Assembly: GCF_030815855.1 (NCBI RefSeq)
Contig: NZ_JAUSXG010000001.1
Location: 310,001 to 374,000 of the forward strand
Reading direction: 5' to 3'
DNA length: 64,000 bases
From: Variovorax paradoxus
GTDB lineage: Bacteria; Pseudomonadota; Gammaproteobacteria; Burkholderiales; Burkholderiaceae_C
The notes beneath the pieces are model-generated. The model had not been told where the DNA came from. It did not search any database and saw only the letters and a program-made list of their open reading frames with translations. This document shows positions 15,986 to 24,524 of this stretch, one piece after another. The position numbers and the translations under genes were made by a program. The number at the start of each line of letters is the position of its first letter. The stretch's first letter is position 1.

Positions 15986-16046
15986 GGCTTTCGGCTGTCG
16001 CGAGGCCGACAGCCGCGCCGCTCGCCTTGGCGCCAGAATGCCGCGC

Positions 16047-16508
16047 ATGACCAAAAAGACATTCCAGACGCTTCAGGATCTTGCCGCCTGCGTGGGCCAG
16101 GAGGTCGCCGTGAGCGACTGGATCGCCATCACGCAGGAGCAGGTGAACCAGTTCGCCGAAGCCACGGGCGACCACCAGTGGATTCATGTCGACGTCGAGC
16201 GTGCGAAGGCTGGGCCCTTCGGCGCCCCGATTGCCCACGGCTTCCTGACGCTGTCGCTGCTGCCGCGCTTCTACGAGACGGCGCTCGACGTGGTCGAATC
16301 GCGCATGGGCGTGAACTACGGGCTGAACCGGGTGCGCTTCATGTCGCCGGTGCCGGTCGGCAAGCGGCTGCGGGCGCGCATGAAGCTGCTCACGGCCGAG
16401 CCGATTGCGGACGACGGCTTCCAGATGACCTGGGAAACCACGATCGAGCTCGAAGGTGCGGCCAAGCCGGCCTGCGTGGCCGAGTCGGTGGTGCGCCGCT
16501 ACCGCTGA
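16047..16508 (+). CDS. MaoC-family (R)-specific enoyl-CoA hydratase-like protein
   Basis: The 153-residue product has the hot-dog fold signature of MaoC dehydratases: ITQEQVNQFAEATGDHQWIHVDVERAK, with Asp and His of GDHQWIH as the catalytic pair, then GPFGAPIAHGFLTLSLLPRF. It resembles PhaJ-like or nodulation protein N-like hydratases acting on enoyl-CoA. There is no PHA or fatty acid gene beside it to fix a substrate. It is convergent with trmL. Confidence 0.9.
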   Translation: MTKKTFQTLQDLAACVGQEVAVSDWIAITQEQVNQFAEATGDHQWIHVDVERAKAGPFGAPIAHGFLTLSLLPRFYETALDVVESRMGVNYGLNRVRFMSPVPVGKRLRARMKLLTAEPIADDGFQMTWETTIELEGAAKPACVAESVVRRYR

Positions 16509-16515
16509 ATCCGGC

Positions 16516-16977
16516 TCAGCCGAACCCGTTCTGCCGCCAGGCCTCGAAGACGGTCACCGCCACCGCATTCGAAAGATTCAGGCTGCGCTGCCCTTCGCGC
16601 ATGGGGAGCCGCAGGCGCTGGGGCTCCGCAAAGCCGTCGCGCACCGCCGGCGGCAAGCCGCTGGTCTCCGAGCCGAACACCAGCCAGTCGCCCGGTTGAA
16701 AGCGCACGTCGTGCACGGCGCGCGTGCCGCGCGTGGTGAGCGCGAACATGCGCTCGGTGGCAGGCCGTTCCCCGTCGAGCAGCGCCTGCCAGTCGGCGTG
16801 GCGCTTCACTTCGGCGTATTCGTGATAGTCGAGCCCGGCGCGGCGCAGCAGTCGGTCGTCCATGGAGAAGCCCAGCGGCTCGATCAGGTGCAGCGTGCAG
16901 CCGGTGTTGGCCGCGAGACGGATCACATTGCCCGTGTTCGGCGGAATTTCGGGGTGGACCAGAACGATATGGAACAT
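16516..16977 (-). CDS. trmL: tRNA (cytidine(34)-2'-O)-methyltransferase TrmL
   Basis: The 153-residue SPOUT methyltransferase begins MFHIVLVHPEIPPNTGNVIR with motif 1 NTGNVIRLAANTG. It has LVFGSETSGLPPAV and ends with LPMREGQRSLNLSNAVAVTVFEA, the knotted C-terminal SAM site. Length and motifs are typical of TrmL, which 2'-O-methylates the wobble base of tRNA-Leu. It follows comF on the leftward strand with a 19-base gap. Confidence 0.96.
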   Translation of the reverse strand: MFHIVLVHPEIPPNTGNVIRLAANTGCTLHLIEPLGFSMDDRLLRRAGLDYHEYAEVKRHADWQALLDGERPATERMFALTTRGTRAVHDVRFQPGDWLVFGSETSGLPPAVRDGFAEPQRLRLPMREGQRSLNLSNAVAVTVFEAWRQNGFG

Positions 16978-16996
16978 GCGCCGATTGTCGCGGCGG

Positions 16997-17713
16997 TCAG
17001 TGCGGCGGATCGGTCCGCGCGAACACGATCGCCGTCACATGGGCCGCGCCGGCCAGCCGCAGCGTTTCGGCCGCCGCAAACAGCGAGGCGCCGCTGGTCA
17101 TCACGTCGTCGACCAGCACCACGCGCCGGCCCTGCAGCCGGTGCGCGCGCAGCGGTTCCACGGCAAAGGCGCCGCGCAGGTTGCGAAGGCGCTCGGCGCG
17201 CGCGAGGCCGCTCTGCGCCGGCGTTTCGCGGGTGCGCAGGAGCAGCGTCGCATCGGTCTTGGCGGAAGCGAGCCGGCGCGCCAGTTCGAGCGCCTGGTTG
17301 AAGCCGCGCTCGCGCAGCCGGACCGGCGCCATCGGCATGGGCAGCACGGTGTCGCACTGCTCCAGCGCCGGTTCCACCCACGGCACGCTGCGCATCAAGG
17401 TGGCAAAAGGCCCGGCCCAGCCGGCCTCGCCACGGAACTTGAACTGGGCGATGCACTCGGGCCACGGCCATGCATAGGTGCAGGCCGCAAGGCAGGCGTC
17501 CAACGGCGGCGGGTGGCGCACGCATTCGCCGCAACGTGCCACGCCGTCTGGAACCGGCAGGGCGCAGCTGCCGCAGCGCGCGGCCGGCGGCGCGAAGCGG
17601 GCCACGCAGGCATCGCAAACGCGCCGCGAAGGCCAGGCGCGGCACACCTCGCACTGGCTGGGCAGCCGTGCAAAGAGAGAGGTCAAAGGCCGATGGGCAA
17701 AGCGGCTGAACAT
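16997..17713 (-). CDS. comF: ComF-family amidophosphoribosyltransferase-like protein
   Basis: The 238-residue protein has an N-terminal zinc-finger-like cluster (CEVCRAWPSRRVCDAC, then CGSCALPVPDGVARCGEC) and a C-terminal phosphoribosyltransferase fold with VVLVDDVMTSGASLFAAAETL as the PRPP loop. ComF proteins take part in DNA uptake in naturally competent bacteria. The ATG at 17713 is preferred; an upstream extension would run into the divergent gene. Confidence 0.93.
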   Translation of the reverse strand: MFSRFAHRPLTSLFARLPSQCEVCRAWPSRRVCDACVARFAPPAARCGSCALPVPDGVARCGECVRHPPPLDACLAACTYAWPWPECIAQFKFRGEAGWAGPFATLMRSVPWVEPALEQCDTVLPMPMAPVRLRERGFNQALELARRLASAKTDATLLLRTRETPAQSGLARAERLRNLRGAFAVEPLRAHRLQGRRVVLVDDVMTSGASLFAAAETLRLAGAAHVTAIVFARTDPPH

Positions 17714-17736
17714 GGGCTCAATATACTCACGGCCCC

Positions 17737-18651
17737 ATGGCCACCGACCCCGCAAGAAGACCGCCGACCATCGATCCCACGGCGGCCGCACGCTGGAGGC
17801 GGCTCGCGCCTGCCGCCGGCTCGCCCTGGCTGCACGAGGAAATCGGCCGCCGCATGGAAGACCGGCTGCAGTGGATCAAGGCCCAGCCCCGCACCTGGGC
17901 CGACTGGGCGCCCCTGCGCGGCGGCCTGGAGGCGCACGAGCTCGTGGCCCGGCGCTACCGCGAAGCCGCCGGCTTCGTGATCGAACCCGAACCGGCTCTT
18001 GTCGCCCCGACCCACGAGGCGCTGGCCTCGCCTTGGTGGAGCGCGCGCCGCTGGCAGGGCGGCAAGGCCCGCTTCGATGCGCCGCCCGAAGACGGCGTCG
18101 ACCTGCTCTGGGCCAACATGTCGCTGCACATGGCGGCCGACCCCGAGGCGCTCATCGCGCAGTGGCACCGGCTGGTGGCGACCGACGGCTTCCTGATGTT
18201 CTCGTGCCTCGGTCCCGACACGGCGCGCGAGCTGCGGGCGCTGCACGCCCGGCTCGGCTGGCCGGCGGCGGGCCACGAATACACCGACATGCACGACTGG
18301 GGCGACATGCTGGTGCATGCCGGCTTTGCCGAGCCCGTGATGGACATGGAACGCATCGTGCTTACCTGGGCCACGCCCGAGGCGGCGCTTGCCGAGCTGC
18401 GCACGCTCGGGCGCAACCTGCATCCGGCGCGCTTTCCGGCGCTGCGCGGCAAGGCATGGCACGGGGCGCTGAAGCAGGCCCTGCCCGAGCTGGCGCCGGC
18501 ACAAGAGGGCGGCGGGCGCATCGCGCTGACCTTCGAGGTCATCTACGGGCACGCCTTCAAGCCGGCGCCGCGCGTGGCGCTCTCGGCCGAGAGCGCGGTG
18601 TCGCTGCGCGAGATGCGCTCGATGCTGCAGCGCGGCCGGCCCGGCCCCTGA
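17737..18651 (+). CDS. BioC-like methyltransferase-fold protein lacking the SAM-binding motif
   Basis: The 304-residue product matches malonyl-ACP methyltransferase BioC in its second half: DLLWANMSLHMAADPEALIAQW, FLMFSCLGPDTARELRAL, the YTDMHDWGDMLVHAGFAEPVMDMER region and VIYGHAFKP. In the first half, where BioC has the [VI]LDLGCGxG SAM loop (about residues 52-62), this protein reads RTWADWAPLRGGLEA, with no acidic-G-x-G-x-G motif. It may be a degenerate BioC paralogue with a non-catalytic or altered role. It faces comF across 23 bases. Confidence 0.75.
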   Translation: MATDPARRPPTIDPTAAARWRRLAPAAGSPWLHEEIGRRMEDRLQWIKAQPRTWADWAPLRGGLEAHELVARRYREAAGFVIEPEPALVAPTHEALASPWWSARRWQGGKARFDAPPEDGVDLLWANMSLHMAADPEALIAQWHRLVATDGFLMFSCLGPDTARELRALHARLGWPAAGHEYTDMHDWGDMLVHAGFAEPVMDMERIVLTWATPEAALAELRTLGRNLHPARFPALRGKAWHGALKQALPELAPAQEGGGRIALTFEVIYGHAFKPAPRVALSAESAVSLREMRSMLQRGRPGP

Positions 18652-18728
18652 ACGGCCGGGCTGCAAGCAGCGCATCTTGGCGGCGGGCCCCTGTCTCTAC
18701 CCGCTACAATCCGCCGTTGCGTGAAACT

Positions 18729-18746
18729 CGCGGGAATTGTCCCGCG
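18729..18746 (+). other. Stem-loop in the leader of the cytochrome oxidase genes
   Basis: CGCGGGA (18729-18735) pairs perfectly with TCCCGCG (18740-18746) around ATTG. It lies just after a TACAAT -10-like box at 18705-18710 and about 75 bases before the DUF2244 gene. There is no T-tract, so it is not a canonical terminator. A 5' leader structure or a small operator is possible. Confidence 0.4.
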
Positions 18747-18818
18747 AACGAGGCCTGTCCGATCCTGTGGAACAAGGGGTTGGCCAGCCGTCGACGCACC
18801 GATTTGCTGAACTCGCCC

Positions 18819-19295
18819 GTGTCGAATTCCGTGTTTCGTTTTGCCACCGTTTCAGGCCAGAACATCCACTGGTTCCTGAAGCGCAATTGCTCGGTGACGC
18901 CGAGCCAGCTGGGCTGGCTCTACGCCTCGCTGTGCGTGGTATCGCTCGGAATCGGTACGCTGTTCTGGCTGCGCGGTGCGCCGCTGGTGCTGCCTTTTGC
19001 CTGGCTCGAAATGGCGGCGGTGGGTTTCGTATTCATGCTGTACGCACGGCACGCGACCGATGGAGAAAAGATCGCGTTGCAGGGCGGACGGCTGGTGGTG
19101 GAGCTCGAGAACGGTGGCGACTACGAGCGCACGGAATTTCTGCCGCACCAGGTGCGGGTCGAACCGCAGGCCGGCGATCGTTCGCTGATCGAGGTCTCGG
19201 GGCAGGGTCGGTCGGTCAGGGTGGGGCGCTATGTACGCCCGGAGTTGCGAGCCGCACTGGCGCGCGAGATTCGCATGGCGTTGCGTGGCGCCTGA
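18819..19295 (+). CDS. DUF2244 membrane protein of the cytochrome oxidase locus
   Basis: The product is 158 residues from a GTG at 18819; a TTG at 18804 is an alternative start. Two closely spaced hydrophobic helices (about residues 29-47 and 51-70) precede a soluble C-terminal half with repeated short beta segments (VVELENGGDYERTEFLPHQVRVE). This is the DUF2244 pattern, found immediately upstream of coxB in many alpha- and beta-proteobacteria. The molecular role is unknown; membrane assembly of the oxidase is the usual guess. The coxB gene follows after 60 bases. Confidence 0.82.
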   Translation: MSNSVFRFATVSGQNIHWFLKRNCSVTPSQLGWLYASLCVVSLGIGTLFWLRGAPLVLPFAWLEMAAVGFVFMLYARHATDGEKIALQGGRLVVELENGGDYERTEFLPHQVRVEPQAGDRSLIEVSGQGRSVRVGRYVRPELRAALAREIRMALRGA

Positions 19296-19355
19296 ACGGC
19301 TCGCGCGGCGCTGCACGGTTTGGGTTTGTTGAAAAAATTGAGAAACGTGAACACG

Positions 19356-20534
19356 ATGAAGAGCATTTGGCGCAACAAGTACAGGCCGGCGAATCTGTTG
19401 CTGGCGGCCGGCGCGGCTTTCAGCGGCGCGGCGCACGCAGTCAACGATCTGCCCGGCGGCCCCTCGGTGCGCCAGCTGAATCTGCCGCTTGGCGTGACCA
19501 AGATTGCGCAGGAACAGCATTTCCTGCACACGGTGATGATGATCCTGTGCACGGTCATCTTCATTGCCGTCTTCGCGGTCATGTTCTATTCGATCTGGAA
19601 GCACCGCAAGTCGGTCGGCCACAAGGCGGCCAACTTCCATGAATCGGTGGTGGTCGAGGTCATCTGGACCATCGTGCCCTTCATCATCGTGATCGTGATG
19701 GCGCTGCCGGCCACCAAGGTGCTCGTGGCCCAGAAGGACACCACCAACGCCGACCTCACCATCAAGACCACCGGCTACCAGTGGAAGTGGGGCTACGACT
19801 ACCTGAACGGCGAAGGCGAGGGCCTGGCCTTCATCTCCACGCTCGACAGCTCGCAGCGTGCCATGTCCGACGCCGGTGCCAAGGGCGTCATGCCCGACGA
19901 CTACCTCTTCAAGGTCGACAACCCGATGGTCGTGCCGGTTCAGAAGAAGGTCCGCATCATCACCACCGCCAACGACGTGATCCACGCGTTTGCCGTGCCC
20001 CAGCTCGGTATCAAGCAAGACGCCGTTCCGGGCTTCGTGCGCGACACCTGGTTCCGAGCCGAAACCGTGGGCGACTACTACGGTCAGTGCCAGGAACTCT
20101 GCGGCAAGGAACACGCCTACATGCCCATCCACGTGAAGGTGGTTTCGGCCGCCGACTACACGGCGTGGGTCGACACCAAGCGCAAGGAAGCCGCGGCCAA
20201 GCTCGACGACCCAAGCAAGGTCTGGACGCTGCCCGACATGCTCGCACGCGGCGAGAAGGTCTATGCCTCCAACTGCGCGGCCTGCCACCAGGCCAACGGC
20301 AAGGGCGCAGGCCCGATCAAGCCGCTCGACGCCAGCCCCAAGGTGCTCGACGCCGACCACAAGGTCCAGCTGCTGGTGCTGCTCAACGGCCAGAACAACG
20401 GCGCGATGCCCTCGTGGAAGCAACTGAGCGACACCGACCTCGCGGCGGTCGCCACCTATACCAAGAACAGCTGGTCGAACAAGACGGGCCAGCTGGTGCA
20501 GCCGGCCGAAGTTCTGGCCCTGCGCGGCAAGTGA
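19356..20534 (+). CDS. coxB: Cytochrome c oxidase subunit II with fused cytochrome c domain
   Basis: The product is 392 residues from the ATG at 19356. After a signal peptide ending at AHA (residue 28), two transmembrane helices lie at about 58-80 and 100-121. The cupredoxin domain carries the CuA ligands His210, Cys245, Glu247, Cys249, His253 and Met256. A C-terminal cytochrome c domain follows with heme-binding Cys307-x2-Cys310-His311 and a likely axial Met351. The fusion makes this a caa3-type subunit, taking electrons directly into its own heme c before CuA. It is followed after 55 bases by ctaD. Confidence 0.97.
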   Translation: MKSIWRNKYRPANLLLAAGAAFSGAAHAVNDLPGGPSVRQLNLPLGVTKIAQEQHFLHTVMMILCTVIFIAVFAVMFYSIWKHRKSVGHKAANFHESVVVEVIWTIVPFIIVIVMALPATKVLVAQKDTTNADLTIKTTGYQWKWGYDYLNGEGEGLAFISTLDSSQRAMSDAGAKGVMPDDYLFKVDNPMVVPVQKKVRIITTANDVIHAFAVPQLGIKQDAVPGFVRDTWFRAETVGDYYGQCQELCGKEHAYMPIHVKVVSAADYTAWVDTKRKEAAAKLDDPSKVWTLPDMLARGEKVYASNCAACHQANGKGAGPIKPLDASPKVLDADHKVQLLVLLNGQNNGAMPSWKQLSDTDLAAVATYTKNSWSNKTGQLVQPAEVLALRGK

Positions 20535-20589
20535 TCGTGAAGATCGAGCCCAAGCGCCCCGCGACGAAGAAATTGCAAGGAACAACGAA

Positions 20590-22227
20590 ATGAGTGCAGT
20601 CCTCGACCCCCACGGTCACGCCCACGACGGCCACGCACACGAACACGACGAGCACCATGCAGCGCCCACCGGCTGGCGCCGCTGGGTGTTCGCCACCAAC
20701 CACAAGGACATCGGCACGCTCTACCTGCTGTTCAGCTTCACCATGCTGATGGTGGGCGGCGTGCTCGCGTTGATGATCCGCGCCGAGCTGTTCCAGCCCG
20801 GCCTGCAGCTGGTGAACCCCGAGCTGTTCAACCAGTTCACCACCATGCACGGCCTGATCATGGTGTTCGGCGCCATCATGCCGGCGTTCGTGGGCTTTGC
20901 GAACTGGATGATCCCGCTGCAGATCGGCGCATCCGACATGGCGTTCGCGCGCATGAACAACTTCAGCTTCTGGCTGCTGATTCCCGCCGCGCTGATGCTC
21001 GTGGGTTCGTTCTTCATGCCCGGCGGCGCACCCGCTGCCGGCTGGACGCTCTACGCACCGCTCACGCTGCAAATGGGCCCCTCGATGGACGCCGGCATCT
21101 TCGCGATGCACATCATGGGCGCCTCGTCGATCATGGGTTCGATCAACATCATCGTCACCATCCTGAACATGCGCGCGCCCGGCATGACGCTGATGAAGAT
21201 GCCGATGTTCTGCTGGACCTGGCTCATCACCGCCTACCTGCTGATCGCCGTGATGCCCGTGCTCGCAGGCGCCATCACCATGACGCTGACCGACCGCCAC
21301 TTCGGCACCAGCTTCTTCAACCCCGCCGGCGGCGGCGACCCGGTGATGTACCAGCACATCTTCTGGTTCTTCGGCCACCCCGAGGTCTACATCATGATCT
21401 TGCCGGCCTTCGGCATCATCAGCCAGATCGTGCCGGCCTTCTCGCGCAAGCGCCTGTTCGGCTACGCCTCGATGGTGTATGCCACCTCGTCGATCGCGAT
21501 CCTGTCGTTCATCGTCTGGGCGCACCACATGTTCACGACCGGCATGCCGGTCACGGGCCAGCTGTTCTTCATGTACGCGACCATGCTGATCGCGGTGCCG
21601 ACGGCCGTGAAGATCTTCAATTGGATCGCGACCATGTGGCAGGGCTCGATGACTTTCGAGACCCCAATGCTGTTCGCCGTGGGCTTCATCTTCGTGTTCA
21701 CGATGGGCGGGTTCACCGGCCTCATCCTGGCCATTGCCCCGATCGACATTCAGCTGCAGGACACCTACTACGTGGTGGCTCACTTCCACTACGTGCTCGT
21801 GGCCGGTTCGCTCTATGCGATGTTTGCGGGCTACTACTACTGGGCCCCCAAGTGGACGGGCGTGATGTACAACGAAGCGCGCGGCAAGCTCCACTTCTGG
21901 TGGTCGCTGATCTCGTTCAACGTCACCTTCTTCCCGATGCACTTCCTGGGCCTGGCGGGCATGCCGCGCCGCTATGCCGACTACCCGATGCAGTTCGCCG
22001 ACTTCAACGCGGTGGCATCGATCGGCGCCTTCGCCTTCGGTCTTGCCCAGGTCTATTTCTTCTTCTTCATCGTGCTGCCGACCATGCTCGGCAAGGGCGA
22101 GAAGGCACCGCAGAAGCCGTGGGAAGCCGCTGAAGGCCTCGAGTGGGAAGTGCCTTCGCCCGCGCCTTTCCACACCTTCGAGAACCCGCCCAAGCTCGAT
22201 GCGACCGCCACCAAGGTGATCGGCTGA
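20590..22227 (+). CDS. ctaD: Cytochrome c oxidase subunit I
   Basis: This 545-residue protein is the heme-copper catalytic subunit. It has 12 hydrophobic segments; the [13 protein letters not shown] segment supplies the Cu-B His and cross-linked Tyr, HHMFTTGMP supplies two Cu-B His, and VVAHFHYVL the heme a3/a ligands. The K-channel and D-channel neighbourhoods look intact by eye. The N-terminus is unusual: eight His within residues 8-23, before the conserved [21 protein letters not shown]. It reduces O2 to water and pumps protons. Confidence 0.98.
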   Translation: MSAVLDPHGHAHDGHAHEHDEHHAAPTGWRRWVFATNHKDIGTLYLLFSFTMLMVGGVLALMIRAELFQPGLQLVNPELFNQFTTMHGLIMVFGAIMPAFVGFANWMIPLQIGASDMAFARMNNFSFWLLIPAALMLVGSFFMPGGAPAAGWTLYAPLTLQMGPSMDAGIFAMHIMGASSIMGSINIIVTILNMRAPGMTLMKMPMFCWTWLITAYLLIAVMPVLAGAITMTLTDRHFGTSFFNPAGGGDPVMYQHIFWFFGHPEVYIMILPAFGIISQIVPAFSRKRLFGYASMVYATSSIAILSFIVWAHHMFTTGMPVTGQLFFMYATMLIAVPTAVKIFNWIATMWQGSMTFETPMLFAVGFIFVFTMGGFTGLILAIAPIDIQLQDTYYVVAHFHYVLVAGSLYAMFAGYYYWAPKWTGVMYNEARGKLHFWWSLISFNVTFFPMHFLGLAGMPRRYADYPMQFADFNAVASIGAFAFGLAQVYFFFFIVLPTMLGKGEKAPQKPWEAAEGLEWEVPSPAPFHTFENPPKLDATATKVIG

Positions 22228-22250
22228 GCGCTTCACGGCCACCGGCCCGC

Positions 22251-22376
22251 ATGACCACAATGACCACGCCCGAACAAAGAAAGAACAACCGACGCATGGG
22301 GCTCACGCTGGCCTCCATCGCCGTGCTGTTCTTCCTCGGATTCCTGGTCCGCATGATCTGGTTCAGCGGCCGCTGA
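22251..22376 (+). CDS. Small one-helix cytochrome oxidase assembly protein (41 residues)
   Basis: A 41-codon frame lies between ctaD and ctaG. It has a polar N-terminus (PEQRKNNRRMG), one hydrophobic helix (LTLASIAVLFFLGFLVRMIWF) and a short end. Similar small proteins are annotated as cytochrome oxidase small assembly proteins in Comamonadaceae. Its gap to ctaG is 19 bases. Size, position and the positively charged side facing the cytoplasm support translation. Confidence 0.8.
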   Translation: MTTMTTPEQRKNNRRMGLTLASIAVLFFLGFLVRMIWFSGR

Positions 22377-22395
22377 AACGAACGGAGCCGTACGC

Positions 22396-23022
22396 ATGAG
22401 CCTCGGTCAACGCATCAAGCGCGCCAATGTCCGCATGGTCGGCAAGCTGGCCGTCGTGGCCTGCGGCATGTTCGCGTTCGGCTATGCGCTGGTGCCGCTC
22501 TATCGCGCCATTTGCGAAATGACCGGCATCAACATCCTCGCGCTCAACGAGCTCGAGGTGCCGGGCGGCGCGAGCGGCGGCAAGAACGTGCGCGTGCCGG
22601 ACAACACCCAGATCGACACCACCCGCACCATCACGGTCGAGTTCGACTCCAACGTGCGCGGCGGCCTCTGGGACTTCAAGCCCGCCGAGCGGACGCTGGA
22701 GGTGCATCCGGGCCAGCTCAACACCGTGGTGTACGAGTTCCAGAACGTGCAGAACCGCCGCATGGCGGCGCAGGCCATTCCGAGCTATGCGCCGCAGCAG
22801 GCCGCGCCATACTTCAACAAGCTCGAGTGCTTCTGCTTCAACCAGTACACGCTCGACCCGGGCGAGAAGAAGCAGTGGCCCGTCGCTTTCGTGATCGACC
22901 CGAAGATCTCGAAGGACGTGAAGACGATCACGCTGTCGTACACGTTCTTCGAAGTCGGCGGCAAGACGCCTCCGGCCCCGGTCGCCGCCGTTTCCAATGC
23001 TGCCCATGAGCCCCGCTCGTGA
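22396..23022 (+). CDS. ctaG: Cytochrome c oxidase assembly protein CtaG/Cox11 (copper to Cu-B)
   Basis: The 208-residue product has an N-terminal membrane anchor (about residues 14-35, followed by ALVPLYRAICEMTG, the Cox11 signature). A periplasmic immunoglobulin-like domain follows, with the copper motif LECFCFNQYTLDPGEKK, whose CxC binds Cu(I) for delivery to the Cu-B site of subunit I. Length is typical. The stop overlaps the next gene by four bases (GTGA). Confidence 0.96.
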   Translation: MSLGQRIKRANVRMVGKLAVVACGMFAFGYALVPLYRAICEMTGINILALNELEVPGGASGGKNVRVPDNTQIDTTRTITVEFDSNVRGGLWDFKPAERTLEVHPGQLNTVVYEFQNVQNRRMAAQAIPSYAPQQAAPYFNKLECFCFNQYTLDPGEKKQWPVAFVIDPKISKDVKTITLSYTFFEVGGKTPPAPVAAVSNAAHEPRS

Positions 23023-23228
23023 CCGCTCCGAACACGCCGCGCAAGGCCACGCTGTGGGACACGGTGAAGGCCGTCTGCTGGTCGTTCTTCGGGGTCCGCA
23101 AGAAAAGCGCCTACCAGGACGACCTGGCCAGGCTGAACCCGCTGCACATCATCGCGGTGGCCTTTGCCGCGGTCATCGTCTTCATCGTCGGCCTGGTGCT
23201 GCTGGTGCGCTACGTGGTTGCACCCTGA
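23019..23228 (+). CDS. DUF2970 small membrane protein
   Basis: This 69-residue protein starts at a GTG that overlaps the ctaG stop. It has a soluble start (TLWDTVKAVCWSFFGVRKKSAYQDDLARLNP) and one C-terminal transmembrane helix (IIAVAFAAVIVFIVGLVLLVRYVV). The pattern is that of DUF2970, commonly placed between ctaG and coxC in beta-proteobacteria. The function is not established; translational coupling to ctaG suggests an assembly role. Confidence 0.88.
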   Translation: MTAPNTPRKATLWDTVKAVCWSFFGVRKKSAYQDDLARLNPLHIIAVAFAAVIVFIVGLVLLVRYVVAP

Positions 23229-23307
23229 GCACCGTCCGCATGAACCGCATGGCCCACGACACCCAGAACCCATCGAATCGAGAGAAGAAAGAAAGCCAGG
23301 AGCTGAT

Positions 23308-24189
23308 ATGAGTTCAACCACCCACGGCACCACGCCCTACTACTTTGTGCCCGGGCCATCGGCCTACCCGGTCATGGCCTCGATCGGCCTGTTCTTCGTG
23401 ATTCTTGGCGCCGGCCAGTGGATCAACGGCCACCAGTGGGGCGCGTGGTCGCTGCTCCTGGGCATGGTCGTGTGGCTTTCCACGTTGTTCGTGTGGTTCC
23501 GCACGGCCATCGGCGAAAGCGAAAGCGGCCAGTACGGCCACAAGATCGACCTCTCGTTCCGCTGGAGCATGAGCTGGTTCATCTTCTCCGAAGTGATGTT
23601 CTTCGGCGCCTTCTTCACCGCGCTGTGGTGGGCCCGCACCCACTCGCTGCCGGCGCTCGGCAGCCTCGACAACGCGCTGCTCTGGCCCGACTTCAAGGCC
23701 GTGTGGCCCAGCATTGCCGCCGGTGCGACCGGCTCGCCGGCCGACATCGTCGAGCCGTTCCAGACCGTCGGCCCGTTCTGGCTGCCCACGATCAACACCG
23801 CGCTCCTGCTGAGCTCGGGCGTCACGCTCACCATCGCGCACCATGCGCTGCGCGCCGGCCATCGCGCCCAGTGCATCCGTTTCATGTGGCTCACGGTGGT
23901 GCTCGGCGTGGTCTTCCTGGGCGTGCAAGGCTACGAATACCATCACCTCTACACCGAACTGAACCTCAAGCTCAGCTCCGGCGCGTACGGTTCGACCTTC
24001 TTCATGCTGACCGGCTTTCACGGCCTGCACGTGTTCATCGGCATGCTGATGCTGCTGTTCATCACGCTGCGCCTGCAGAAGGGCCACTTCACGCCGGAGC
24101 GTCATTTCGGCTTCGAAGGCGCCGCCTGGTACTGGCACTTCGTCGACGTGGTGTGGCTCGGCCTTTACATGCTGGTTTATTGGCTTTGA
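23308..24189 (+). CDS. ctaE: Cytochrome c oxidase subunit III
   Basis: The product is 293 residues from the ATG at 23308, with AGGAG seven bases upstream. Seven hydrophobic segments are visible, with family motifs WSMSWFIFSEVMFFGAFF and FFMLTGFHGLHVFIGMLMLL, and the C-terminal FEGAAWYWHFVDVVWLGLY. The Glu in FSEVMFF is the conserved residue of helix III. Subunit III stabilises proton uptake of the oxidase core. A strong terminator follows, closing the structural gene operon. Confidence 0.97.
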   Translation: MSSTTHGTTPYYFVPGPSAYPVMASIGLFFVILGAGQWINGHQWGAWSLLLGMVVWLSTLFVWFRTAIGESESGQYGHKIDLSFRWSMSWFIFSEVMFFGAFFTALWWARTHSLPALGSLDNALLWPDFKAVWPSIAAGATGSPADIVEPFQTVGPFWLPTINTALLLSSGVTLTIAHHALRAGHRAQCIRFMWLTVVLGVVFLGVQGYEYHHLYTELNLKLSSGAYGSTFFMLTGFHGLHVFIGMLMLLFITLRLQKGHFTPERHFGFEGAAWYWHFVDVVWLGLYMLVYWL

Positions 24190-24211
24190 GCGAACCGCGC
24201 GGCATACAAAC

Positions 24212-24237
24212 AAAAAGGCGCCGGAAGGCGCCTTTTT
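24212..24237. terminator. Rho-independent terminator after cytochrome oxidase subunit III
   Basis: AAAAAGGCGCC and GGCGCCTTTTT form a fully complementary stem around GGAA. T-runs on both strands make it work for ctaE and for the convergent DUF2909 gene. Confidence 0.92.
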
Positions 24238-24263
24238 CATGGTTCTCGTGGAACGAGCACCAT

Positions 24264-24485
24264 CTACTTGCCGAGCGGGAGCCCGGTGGGCTGGATGTAC
24301 CCGAGTTTCCAGGCCAGCAGCATGCAGAGGAACAAAACCACGGAGATGCCGATCCGAAAGGTAAGCGCGCGCGCCATGCCGCCGCTTTTGGCGCGTCCGT
24401 TGCGCCCGTCTTTCAGCATGTAGAAGAGCGCGAAGGCAAGGCTCGCGAAGATGCCCAGGAAAGCCAGGGCGATGAAGTATTTCAT
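24264..24485 (-). CDS. Twin transmembrane protein, DUF2909 family
   Basis: The 73-residue product has two hydrophobic helices (YFIALAFLGIFASLAFALFYML and ISVVLFLCMLLAWKLGYIQP) joined by a basic KDGRNGRAKSGG loop. This is the DUF2909 pattern found at this place in beta-proteobacterial oxidase loci. It is the only leftward gene inside the locus, convergent with ctaE and divergent from SURF1 across 39 bases. The function is not known. Confidence 0.85.
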   Translation of the reverse strand: MKYFIALAFLGIFASLAFALFYMLKDGRNGRAKSGGMARALTFRIGISVVLFLCMLLAWKLGYIQPTGLPLGK

Positions 24486-24524
24486 GACCCCGATTATCGG
24501 CCGCACGCCTCGTCCCTTCCAGTG

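Noticed and set aside
18852..20585. A 577-codon leftward frame opposite DUF2244 and coxB.
   Set aside because: It is antisense to the signal peptide, CuA and heme c motifs of coxB and has no support of its own.
20383..22260. A 625-codon leftward frame opposite ctaD.
   Set aside because: His/Arg/Glu-rich translation without motifs, entirely antisense to a highly conserved oxidase subunit.
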